Shown in pieces: positions 14,850 to 22,196 of a stretch of DNA of 26,896 nucleotides (positions are counted from its first letter, which is position 1; every line of letters starts with the position of its first letter). Where the stretch lies: contig CAZJCK010000049.1 of NCBI GenBank assembly GCA_964544635.1, positions 1 through 26,896 of the forward strand. Reading direction: 5' to 3'. The DNA comes from CAZJCK01 sp964544635 (GTDB lineage Bacteria > Zixibacteria > MSB-5A5 > GN15 > FEB-12). The notes beneath the pieces were generated by a model that worked only from the letters and a program-made list of their open reading frames with translations, was not told the origin of the DNA and did not search any database. The position numbers were made by a program, and so were the translations under genes.

Positions 14850-14921
14850 GGAACCTCCGTTGCATCGATTGCCGATAGGTAGGCTGCGGACCACAGCTTG
14901 TCAATCCTCAACAACACCGGC

Positions 14922-16454
14922 TCACGGCGTGATAAATCCGAGTATTTCATCGAGGGCGTCGGTGCGGACATAACCGTCCCCCGACGGTACGCCCAGGAGA
15001 TGGCCGCTGCCTTCGTACACCCTGACCGTCACCTTGTCACCCAGGGTCATCAGGCGGTCGACACTCGCCGCGACCGGCACATTGTCCTGTTCGTCCTCTT
15101 TGCCGTACAGTACGAGAATGGGAATATCGAGTTGTCGATAGAACGGCATGGGGTCGAAGTCACCGACACTGAAGGCCCACTGCCAGCGCCAGTTGTCGGG
15201 AGTACCGGGGAACCCCGATGCCATCGAGCCGGCTTCGGTTTGCATCAGCCGTTCCCGCATGGCCGCGTACTCGGCCCAGCGCGAGGTATCGGCAACGTAT
15301 CGCTCGGCCAGCATTTGCAGGCTGTCGAACTGGGCGAGCTGTTCACCGGTCAGCCCCGCTGCGACAAAGGTGTTGTGCATTTCGTGTGCGACCTGGTCGG
15401 TCAGATCGACGGCCGCACCGGAGGCGTTGACGATGAACGCGATATCGTTCGACATCGTCGCCGCCAGGGGTGCGATCCAGCCACCCTGGCTGAAACCAAA
15501 CAGGCCGACCCGGTTCGGATCGACCGAGGCACAATCCAGCAGCGGCCCGGTGGCCGCGAGAGCGTCGCGCGCCAACTCCTCAAATGAGGCATTCCGCCAG
15601 TTGCCGCCCGATTTGCCGCAACCCCGCTTGTCCGGAATCAGGATCGCCACGCCGCGCATCGCCAGGTAGTTGAGCATGTACATGTCATGGAAATCGACAC
15701 GGGTATTGCCACCTCCCGAACCGTGGATATAGACCAGCCCCGGACGCAACTGACCACCGGTCGGGCAATACAGCACCCCGGCCAGCGGCAGACCGTCGCT
15801 GTTAAACGCTACCTCCTGCTGAAGGTACGGCTGGGACTCAAGCCGCGTCCACTGCGTACCCTCGTCGGTGAGGTGCAGAACGGTTTGGCCGTCGTCTTGA
15901 CGGATGCGCAGGCGGACATCGACACTGCCGGTGTCATCGAAGCGCGCCAGGGTAGAATCGTCGATGGGATAACGCGCTCCCGCCGAAATGGCATCGAAAT
16001 CGAAGAAGTAGATGTCGCCGTACGGACCATAGGTGAACAGCAGCGAATCATCTTGGTCATCGACATACCAGCCGACCAGCGCTTCCCGGGCAGCATCGCT
16101 CAGCTGGTGAATGCGACGAAAGTAGAACGGCAACTCCTGGCTCTGAAGCTGTACGGAGCCCCGGATGATGCTGTCCTGAATTACACCGCTGAAGGCGATC
16201 GCGCCGATCCCCGCAACCTCGATGTTGCTTCGCATCATACCGTCGCGTACATAAATTGGCGCCGAAATCGTCCGACTGCTGCTCGGAAAGATGAATTCGC
16301 CGGTCGGCGTATCACCGCCGTGAAAGAGGACATGGATATCGTCGCCGGCGATACCGCCGGTCCACCGGCCGTTCAGGGTCGGGTCAGCCTCCGGTTGTGA
16401 ATCACATCCTGCCAGCGCCAGGATGCCTATCGATAGTATGATCTTCAGTTTCAT
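14922..16454 (-). CDS. Secreted alpha/beta hydrolase lipoprotein (prolyl oligopeptidase-like peptidase/esterase)
   Basis: The 510-residue protein starts at the ATG at 16452-16454, with GGAG 6 bases upstream and signal peptide MKLKIILSIGILALAGC (lipidated Cys17); the longer frame to 16637 lacks these. Residues about 29-115 form a beta-rich domain also present alone in the next gene. A middle beta region (about 118-215) is followed by the alpha/beta hydrolase fold. The oxyanion motif is HGSGGG (about 244-249), the nucleophile elbow is GFSQG with Ser at about 322, the acid lies in YGKEDEQD (about 450-457) and the His is in GSGHLLG (about 485). Likely substrate: an ester or peptide at the cell envelope, not determinable. 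Confidence 0.87.
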   Translation of the reverse strand: MKLKIILSIGILALAGCDSQPEADPTLNGRWTGGIAGDDIHVLFHGGDTPTGEFIFPSSSRTISAPIYVRDGMMRSNIEVAGIGAIAFSGVIQDSIIRGSVQLQSQELPFYFRRIHQLSDAAREALVGWYVDDQDDSLLFTYGPYGDIYFFDFDAISAGARYPIDDSTLARFDDTGSVDVRLRIRQDDGQTVLHLTDEGTQWTRLESQPYLQQEVAFNSDGLPLAGVLYCPTGGQLRPGLVYIHGSGGGNTRVDFHDMYMLNYLAMRGVAILIPDKRGCGKSGGNWRNASFEELARDALAATGPLLDCASVDPNRVGLFGFSQGGWIAPLAATMSNDIAFIVNASGAAVDLTDQVAHEMHNTFVAAGLTGEQLAQFDSLQMLAERYVADTSRWAEYAAMRERLMQTEAGSMASGFPGTPDNWRWQWAFSVGDFDPMPFYRQLDIPILVLYGKEDEQDNVPVAASVDRLMTLGDKVTVRVYEGSGHLLGVPSGDGYVRTDALDEILGFITP

Positions 16455-16485
16455 GCCGTCTCCATCAGTTACGTGTTGAGTACTT

Positions 16486-16514
16486 ATGTAACGGCTTACG
16501 GGCAGTACGGTCAA
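16486..16514 (-). promoter_or_regulatory. Candidate promoter of the alpha/beta hydrolase operon
   Basis: On the minus strand TTGACC (16509-16514) and TTACAT (16486-16491) are separated by 17 bases. The -35 is good and the -10 weak. It lies 32 bp upstream of the hydrolase ATG. Confidence 0.4.
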
Positions 16515-16542
16515 GAGTTGCGACATTGCCGGGTAAACAGCA

Positions 16543-16571
16543 ACGGCGGGTAAGATGAGCTCACCCGCCGT
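16543..16571 (-). terminator. Terminator-like hairpin after the CDGSH gene
   Basis: ACGGCGGGT (16543-16551) and ACCCGCCGT (16563-16571) form a perfect 9-bp stem with an 11-base loop. On the minus strand it is followed by TGCTGTTT, a poor U-tract. It sits 27 bp beyond the CDGSH stop codon and before the hydrolase promoter, so termination is the likely role. Confidence 0.5.
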
Positions 16572-16597
16572 GCCGAAGATGTCTTGGATGGCGTGAG

Positions 16598-16786
16598 TTA
16601 TCCCTCGAACCCGCAGGTGTTGTGGGTACCGTCGCAAAACGGCTTCTTGTTCGATTCGCCACAGCGGCAGATCGAGAAGCGGCCCTCTTTGATCTGGGTG
16701 CTGCCGTCGGGGAAGACGATCTCCGCCTTCTCGCAGTTTATCTGCGCCGGGCCGTTGGGGATGATGACAATCTTGACGTCGGACAT
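16598..16786 (-). CDS. CDGSH-type [2Fe-2S] protein
   Basis: A 62-residue protein with an exact CDGSH signature: Cys40-x-Cys42-x2-Ser45-x3-Pro49-x-Cys51-Asp-Gly-Thr-His55. Three Cys and one His bind a redox-active, pH-labile [2Fe-2S] cluster. The N-terminal ~36 residues (MSDVKIVIIPNGP...) form the short strand-rich part usual for single-motif bacterial members; there is no membrane anchor. AAAGGG lies about 8 bases before the ATG. It is 86 bp downstream of birA and may be transcribed with it or separately. The role could be cluster transfer or redox sensing; no partner is evident. Confidence 0.92.
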   Translation of the reverse strand: MSDVKIVIIPNGPAQINCEKAEIVFPDGSTQIKEGRFSICRCGESNKKPFCDGTHNTCGFEG

Positions 16787-16872
16787 GGTGCTACCCTTTC
16801 ACGCTAATGCTGTATTGATGGTTAGCCCTGATAACCGTTGATAGATGCCGAAAGTTCTCGAAATCGGAGTTG

Positions 16873-17868
16873 TTACTCGACGGCCACGACATGGACCTCG
16901 CCCGATACCACCGCCTCCTTCACACCGTCGATGTCAACGACCAGGCGGCCGTGGGAGTCGATGTCGAGAGCCGTGCCGCGCACCCGGCGCCCGCGCAGGT
17001 CCATCTCGACAACACTGCCGATGAGCGACGACAGCACCCGAATGCGGGGCAGGGCTCGGCTCAATTGATGCACCCGGTAGCCGCGATATTCCAGCTCGAA
17101 CTGGCGCAGGAACTTTTGCAGCAGGTCGACCCGTCGCACCGGAAAGCGCGATTGCGCCGCCACCGATGTTGCCACCGAACGCAGTTCCTCGGGGAAATCG
17201 TCCTGTCCGATCAGGACGTTGATACCGGTGCCGATGATGACATGGCTGAGCATGCGACGGTCACCGTGAAGCTCGGTCAGGATGCCGGCAGTCTTTTTGC
17301 CACTGATCAGTACATCGTTCGGCCACTTCACCTGTACCCGGTCGGGGCAGTAGGCGCTGATTGCTTCAGCCAGCGCCAGGGCGGTCACGATCGACAGGCC
17401 GGGCAGTTTGTCGGGGGGCATTGCGGGCCGCAGGATGATCGACACGTAGATGCCGGTTCCCGCCGGCGAATGCCAGCTCCGTCCCTGGCGACCGCGACCC
17501 TGGGTTTGTTCTTCGGCAGTGACGATCGTTCCTTCCGGCGCTCCCGATTCGGCCAGCGAATGAGCGATGTCGTTGGTCGACCTCACCGACTGGTAGGTGT
17601 GGAGTTGCGTTCCGATCAATTCGGTCCCGAGCCCGAAGCTGATCTCGGTATCGATCAGGCGATCGGGCGCGGCGCTCAACAGTACAGTTTCACCGTCCTG
17701 CGCAATCTGATATCCCCAGTTGACAAGACATTCAAGCGCGGCGGACAACCGCAACGGTTCTATCGCCAGCTTACGACTGATCGTGGCGGCCGCCGCCCTC
17801 GGCTGCGGCAGTGTCCGAAGGTACGACAGGATATCGGTGGCGATTTCGGCGATGGCGCGGTCGGTCAT
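16873..17868 (-). CDS. birA: Biotin-protein ligase / biotin operon repressor
   Basis: The 331-residue protein has an N-terminal winged-helix region (about 1-65, VNWGYQI at its end), the catalytic domain (about 80-270) and a C-terminal SH3-like domain (about 275-331). The adenylate-binding loop is GRGRQGRSW (124-132), followed by KWPNDVL (181-187) and GILTEL. It attaches biotin to the carrier proteins of biotin-dependent carboxylases; the winged helix implies it also regulates biotin genes, as in class II BirA. The ATG overlaps the nadC stop by 4 bp (ATGA), so the two are translationally coupled. No biotin synthesis gene lies in the window. Confidence 0.94.
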   Translation of the reverse strand: MTDRAIAEIATDILSYLRTLPQPRAAAATISRKLAIEPLRLSAALECLVNWGYQIAQDGETVLLSAAPDRLIDTEISFGLGTELIGTQLHTYQSVRSTNDIAHSLAESGAPEGTIVTAEEQTQGRGRQGRSWHSPAGTGIYVSIILRPAMPPDKLPGLSIVTALALAEAISAYCPDRVQVKWPNDVLISGKKTAGILTELHGDRRMLSHVIIGTGINVLIGQDDFPEELRSVATSVAAQSRFPVRRVDLLQKFLRQFELEYRGYRVHQLSRALPRIRVLSSLIGSVVEMDLRGRRVRGTALDIDSHGRLVVDIDGVKEAVVSGEVHVVAVE

Positions 17869-18761
17869 GATTCGTCAAGCAGCAGCGTGAAGTCGGATGA
17901 TGGTGCGCTGTGGGTAATCGAGCCGACCGATATGAAGTCGACGCCGGTGGCGGCAATGTCGGCTATCGTGTCGAGCGCGACATTACCGGACGCCTCGAGC
18001 TGGATGAGCGGCTGACGCCCCCGCGCCAGCTCGACCATGCGCGCCAGTTCATCGATCGAACGGTTGTCGAGCATGATTCGGTCAACACCGGTTTCGATCG
18101 CCTCCGTCAGTTGCGCCTCGGTCTGAACTTCAACTTCGATGAGGACGTCGTTGACGTCGGTATCGAACTGCAGGCGAAAATCAGGTGTCTGCATATATTC
18201 GCGGGCAAGCTCGACGGCCACTGCGATCGATCCGGCCGAGGCGATATGATTGTCTTTAATGAGAATCATGTCGTACAGCCCCATCCGGTGGTTCTGTCCG
18301 CCCCCGTGCACCACCGCTGCCTTCTCGAGTGTCCGCCAGCCGGGGGTAGTCTTGCGGGTGTCGAGGAGGTGGCAGCGGCGGTCGAGTTTCTGCGCTTCGA
18401 TTCGGTCGACCAGTTGGCGAGTGAGGGAGGCAACCCCGGACAGCCGCCCAAGAAAGTTCAGCGCCACCCGCTCGGATGTCAGCACGGTCTGGTTGAAACC
18501 GTCGATAGTCGCGACGACATCTCCCCGGCGGAAGCGGTCGCCGTCCTGTTTGACGAACTCCAGGCGGTTGGCGGAGTCGACGGTCTGGAACACACAGCCG
18601 GCAACCTGGCTGCCCGACAGGACACCGTCGGACTTAGCGATAATCTTGCCCTGCACCGGGTTAGGTTCGAGGCAGGCGAGCGAGGTCAGGTCGCCGGGGC
18701 CGACATCCTCGGCCAGCGCCGCTTTGACCAGCTCTACGATTGTCAGCGCCTGATGCTGCAT
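17865..18761 (-). CDS. nadC: Nicotinate-nucleotide diphosphorylase (carboxylating)
   Basis: A 298-residue enzyme that turns quinolinate and PRPP into nicotinate mononucleotide in NAD synthesis. Clear motifs are LNFLGRLSGVAS, the substrate-binding DTRKTTPGWR, GGGQNHRMGLYD, ILIKDNHI and the C-terminal LEASGNV...GVDFISVGSITHS. All are intact and the length is normal. The ATG has no Shine-Dalgarno sequence; a -10-like CTTAAT lies 5 bases upstream, so the transcript may be leaderless. birA follows with a 4-bp overlap. The gene is divergent from the KARI-like gene over only 56 bp containing a dyad. Confidence 0.96.
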   Translation of the reverse strand: MQHQALTIVELVKAALAEDVGPGDLTSLACLEPNPVQGKIIAKSDGVLSGSQVAGCVFQTVDSANRLEFVKQDGDRFRRGDVVATIDGFNQTVLTSERVALNFLGRLSGVASLTRQLVDRIEAQKLDRRCHLLDTRKTTPGWRTLEKAAVVHGGGQNHRMGLYDMILIKDNHIASAGSIAVAVELAREYMQTPDFRLQFDTDVNDVLIEVEVQTEAQLTEAIETGVDRIMLDNRSIDELARMVELARGRQPLIQLEASGNVALDTIADIAATGVDFISVGSITHSAPSSDFTLLLDES

Positions 18762-18766
18762 GGTTT

Positions 18767-18796
18767 ATTAAGGGTTGGCCGGTTGGCAAATGTCAA
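18767..18796 (-). promoter_or_regulatory. Candidate promoter of nadC-birA
   Basis: On the minus strand TTGACA (18791-18796) is a consensus -35; after 18 bases CTTAAT (18767-18772) could serve as -10, with a predicted start at about 18760-18761, the first base of the nadC ATG. The -35 lies inside the spacer of the dyad at 18783-18803. Confidence 0.45.
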
Positions 18797-18803
18797 TTGC
18801 CAA
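18783..18803. promoter_or_regulatory. Operator-like dyad TTGGCAA-N7-TTGCCAA
   Basis: The 7-bp arms (18783-18789 and 18797-18803) are perfectly complementary with a 7-base spacer. The dyad covers the -35 of the plus promoter and the -35 of the minus promoter, so one dimeric protein could control both the KARI-like gene and nadC-birA. It does not resemble the BirA operator consensus as I know it (TTGT-AACC-type arms with a longer spacer). Confidence 0.5.
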
Positions 18804-18811
18804 TTTATATT
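18783..18811 (+). promoter_or_regulatory. Promoter of the KARI-like gene, apparently leaderless
   Basis: TTGGCA (18783-18788), a 17-base spacer and TATATT (18806-18811) form a good sigma-70-type promoter. Counting 7 bases from the -10 end places the start at 18818, exactly the A of the ATG. No Shine-Dalgarno sequence is present, in agreement. Confidence 0.6.
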
Positions 18812-18817
18812 CGAACC

Positions 18818-19774
18818 ATGGCATCAACTTCCCACCTGCTGAAAACGATCGCCGTTATCGGCTATGGTCCACAGGGCCGCGCCATCAGCATGAACCTGCG
18901 CGATTCCGGCTACGAAGTGATCGTCGGCCTGCGCGAGGGTTCACCGTCACGAAAGAAAGCGTCCGACGACAGGTTTCCGTCGGTACTGACAATCGACCAG
19001 GCGGTGAAAAGCAGCGATACCGTTTGCTTCGCCTTTCCCGACCACCACCACCCGCTGACCTGGAAGGAGTCAATCGCGCCGCATCTGCGCGAAGGACAGG
19101 TGTTGTGGTTCCTGCATGGCACGTCGATTCACTTCAGGTTTATCGAACCACCGGGCGACGTCGATGTCGTGATGGTGGCGCCGCACGCTCCGGGGAATGC
19201 GGTGCGCGAAAAATTCGCTCTCGAGCATGATCTGTCGGCGTTTGTCGCCGTCCACCAGGACGCCACCGGCAAGGCAATGGCGCGCGCGCGGCAGTTGGCC
19301 AACGGCTGCGGTTTTGACGATGAACGGCTGATCGTAACAACCTTCGAGCAGGAGGCGATCGGCGATCTGTTTGGCGAACAGGTGGTCTTGTGCGGTGGGC
19401 TGGCCGCGTTGATACACGGCGGCTTTGAAACGCTGATCGAGAAGGGGCACGATCCCGACCATGCCTATCTTGAGGTCGCCTATCAACTCGACCTGATTGT
19501 GGCATTGATCAAACAGCACGGTATTGCCGGTATGCTCGATCGGATTTCGGTGGCGGCGCGGTATGGCGCGGTGACGGCCGGGCCGGTGATCATCGACGAG
19601 GCAGTACGCCGGCGCATGCGGGAGCGCTACGACGCAATTGCATCCGGCAACTTCCCGGAGGAGCTCACAAACTTGTCCGATAAAGAGATAGCCTCGCTCT
19701 CCGAACGTTATTCGCGGCTTACCAGCGATCTCTTTGAAGAGGCCGCGAAACGGTTTTCACCCGGCAAGAATTGA
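18818..19774 (+). CDS. Ketol-acid reductoisomerase-like protein with altered active site
   Basis: A 318-residue protein resembling class I IlvC over its length: Rossmann motif GYGPQG (15-20), FLHGTSIHF with His100, the segment APHAPGNAVREKF (121-133), TTFEQEAIGDLFGEQVVLCGG, and a C-terminal knotted helical region. Of the catalytic set, Asp183, Glu187, Glu219 and Ser244 sit at the spacings of the metal and substrate ligands D190, E194, E226 and S251. However, the position of Lys130 is His123 and that of Glu230 is Gln223. It is therefore probably a NAD(P)-dependent relative acting on another substrate, not the branched-chain amino acid enzyme. No ilvB/ilvN/leuA neighbours are present. The start is the ATG at the predicted transcription start. 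Confidence 0.8.
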   Translation: MASTSHLLKTIAVIGYGPQGRAISMNLRDSGYEVIVGLREGSPSRKKASDDRFPSVLTIDQAVKSSDTVCFAFPDHHHPLTWKESIAPHLREGQVLWFLHGTSIHFRFIEPPGDVDVVMVAPHAPGNAVREKFALEHDLSAFVAVHQDATGKAMARARQLANGCGFDDERLIVTTFEQEAIGDLFGEQVVLCGGLAALIHGGFETLIEKGHDPDHAYLEVAYQLDLIVALIKQHGIAGMLDRISVAARYGAVTAGPVIIDEAVRRRMRERYDAIASGNFPEELTNLSDKEIASLSERYSRLTSDLFEEAAKRFSPGKN

Positions 19775-19804
19775 CCACCGGCCGATCTTTGCGGCGTGGC
19801 ACAG

Positions 19805-19819
19805 TTTCACTTTGTGAAA
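19805..19819. promoter_or_regulatory. Operator-like palindrome upstream of the haem-uptake pair
   Basis: TTTCAC-TTT-GTGAAA is a perfect 6-bp inverted repeat with a 3-base spacer, 100 bp upstream of the TonB receptor start. TTGACA at 19842-19847 is a likely -35; the matching -10 region (AACTTC near 19864-19869) is poor. The palindrome does not match a Fur box. It may also lie in the 3' region of the preceding gene's transcript. Confidence 0.4.
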
Positions 19820-19919
19820 TGGGGCACGAATCTCCCGCCTTTTGACAGTTCGATGACACTGCGAACTTCAGCAACAGTAATTTTTCGGCAGTCCGGAGGA
19901 TGTGTGAGGAGCAAACAAC

Positions 19920-22169
19920 GTGACTGCTGCAAGAATCTTGTATTTCGTCCTGATTGTCGTCATTACGACCTCTTCTGTTGCCAATTCTGCGGAAATTATC
20001 GGACGCGTCATTAATACCGAAACGGGCGAGCCGGTACAGGATGCCAACATCCGCGTGGCCGAAACCCGCACCGCCGTCTCGACTGATCGCAAAGGCGTTT
20101 ATTCAATCAAGAATCTGGAGCCGGGGGAGTATTATCTCACGGTCACGCACATCGCGTTCGACCCGGCGCCGCCCAACAAGGTGACGGTTGATGGTGTCAC
20201 CCGTGTCGACTTCGAACTGAACCCGGCCCCGTGGGTACTCGACGACATGGTGGTGACCGGCACCCGCAGCCCCCATTTGCTGAAAGATGTACCGGTGCAG
20301 ACTGAAGTCGTCAGCCGGCGCGATTTCCAGCGCACCGGCGCCAAAACCGTCGACGAAGCCCTTGCATCCTCGATCGGTCTGCTGGTGGGCGAAGACTTCT
20401 CCGGCCAGGGCGCCACGATTCGTGGTATCCAGCAGGACCGGGTGCTGGTGATGGTTGACGGTGAGCGGGCGGTCGGACGTGTCAACGGCTCGATAGACCT
20501 GTCGCAGTACTCACTCAGTACGGTCGACAAGATCGAGGTGGTGAAGGGGACCGGCTCGACCTTGTACGGTTCCGACGCCATGGGCGGTGTAATCAATATC
20601 ATTACACGGAAGCCGAAGTTCAACTCCGGCCAGGCCGATCTGTATTTCGATTACGGCACTCACACCAGCTACAACCCGTCGTTCAGTGTCGACTACGGGA
20701 CATCGAACCATGCCCTCAATCTCGGCGGCAAGTTACAGTCGACCGACGGTTTCGACCTCGACAAGTCTACGCCGCACACCAACGGTGAGTCGGCGATCGA
20801 CCGTTTTAACCTGAACGCCAAGCTGCACTCGCGCCTGTCGGATAAATGGAGCGCTACGACATCGCTGCGTTTTATGAACGAAGACCTGGCGTGGGTCGAG
20901 TCGGAAGTGCGGGAACTGAGTGTGATTCGCGACACCACGTATACGTACGATGACGACGAAACCAACCGCCGCTACGAAGCCTCGACCAGCCTCGAATACC
21001 TGTCGGGCGACAAGTACCGCATGAAGTTCCGGCTGTACAGCAGCCGGTACGAACACAACTGGAACAAGTATGGCGACAACGGGCGGTCGTGGGTCGACAC
21101 CTCCGAGACGGAAGACCGCTATTACGAAGCGGCGTACACCTCCAACTATGTGATCGGCGAAGATCATGTCGCAACCTATGGTTTCGACTACATATACGAG
21201 GACCTGGTGTCCACCGAATTGTCGACCGAGAAGGAAGCCGACGAATCGATCGCCGGTTACTTCCAGTATGAATACAGCCCGATCAGGCAGCTGAACTTCC
21301 TGCCGGGCGTTCGGTGGGAGAATCACAGTTCTTTTGGGAGCACGGTAAACCCGTCGATCAATGTCATGTACCAGCCGTCCGACCAGCTCAAGTTCCGCGG
21401 CTTTGTCGGCCGCGGCTACCGCGCACCGTCGATAAAACAGCAATACTTCATCTTCGATCATACCTCCGCCGGGTATGTCGTCTACGGCGGCCAGGTTTCG
21501 CTGCCGCCGGAGTTGAATGCGGGCGGCAGTACGTTCGAGCCGCTGATCGAAGAGCACTCGATCAACAGCTCGATCTCGGCCGAGTTTTCCTACGGCACGA
21601 TCGGCCTGCACCGCATGACCTACTTTTACAACCACCTCGAGGACCTGATCGATTTCAGCTTGATCGGCTTTACCCCGACCTACTGGCGCGGCGTGTACGT
21701 GTACCAGAATATCGAGACGGCCATCACGCAGGGAATCGAGTGGGAGTCGCGGGTGCGACTGTCGAAAGCGGTCGACCTTCAGTTCTCATACAACTACATG
21801 TACTCGCGCAACCTGGAAACCGACGAGAAGCTGGTAGGCCGCCCCGATCATACTCTCAAGCTGTTCCTTTCCGGATACTCGCAGAAGCTGGGGCTTGGCG
21901 CCACGCTCTGGGGAGACTGGCACTCGCGTAAGGTATGGGTGGCGCGATCGAATACCGGCGGTAATGAAGATACCGAAGAAACACCGACCGAATACGCCCC
22001 GAGCCGGGCACGCCTCAACGTGAATCTGTTCAAAGGATTCGACAACGGCCTGGAGCTGTTCGTGCGGTTGGAAAATATACTGGATGAAACCGATGTCACC
22101 TATGGGTACTGGCCGGGCCGACAGATCATTGGTGGCTTCAGCTATGGTTTTTCATTCAAGAATCAGTAA
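19920..22169 (+). CDS. TonB-dependent outer-membrane receptor, probably for haem
   Basis: The 749-residue protein starts at GTG 19920, with GAGGAG 8 bases upstream. A signal peptide (about 1-23, ending NSA) leads into a carboxypeptidase-regulatory-like beta domain (about 25-100), then the plug (about 105-225, with DDMVVTGTR, ATIRGIQQDRVLVMVDG and GSTLYGSDAMGGVINIITR), then a 22-strand-type barrel. The GYRAPS segment near 500 is typical of haem, siderophore and cobalamin receptors. The DDMVVTGTR segment may act as the TonB-contacting region. The next gene encodes an HmuY-like haem-binding lipoprotein, so haem is the most likely ligand, as in HmuR. No tonB, exbB or haem ABC transporter genes are in this window. 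Confidence 0.92.
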   Translation: MTAARILYFVLIVVITTSSVANSAEIIGRVINTETGEPVQDANIRVAETRTAVSTDRKGVYSIKNLEPGEYYLTVTHIAFDPAPPNKVTVDGVTRVDFELNPAPWVLDDMVVTGTRSPHLLKDVPVQTEVVSRRDFQRTGAKTVDEALASSIGLLVGEDFSGQGATIRGIQQDRVLVMVDGERAVGRVNGSIDLSQYSLSTVDKIEVVKGTGSTLYGSDAMGGVINIITRKPKFNSGQADLYFDYGTHTSYNPSFSVDYGTSNHALNLGGKLQSTDGFDLDKSTPHTNGESAIDRFNLNAKLHSRLSDKWSATTSLRFMNEDLAWVESEVRELSVIRDTTYTYDDDETNRRYEASTSLEYLSGDKYRMKFRLYSSRYEHNWNKYGDNGRSWVDTSETEDRYYEAAYTSNYVIGEDHVATYGFDYIYEDLVSTELSTEKEADESIAGYFQYEYSPIRQLNFLPGVRWENHSSFGSTVNPSINVMYQPSDQLKFRGFVGRGYRAPSIKQQYFIFDHTSAGYVVYGGQVSLPPELNAGGSTFEPLIEEHSINSSISAEFSYGTIGLHRMTYFYNHLEDLIDFSLIGFTPTYWRGVYVYQNIETAITQGIEWESRVRLSKAVDLQFSYNYMYSRNLETDEKLVGRPDHTLKLFLSGYSQKLGLGATLWGDWHSRKVWVARSNTGGNEDTEETPTEYAPSRARLNVNLFKGFDNGLELFVRLENILDETDVTYGYWPGRQIIGGFSYGFSFKNQ

Positions 22170-22196
22170 CATCAGTAGGATATGGAGTTAATCAGT

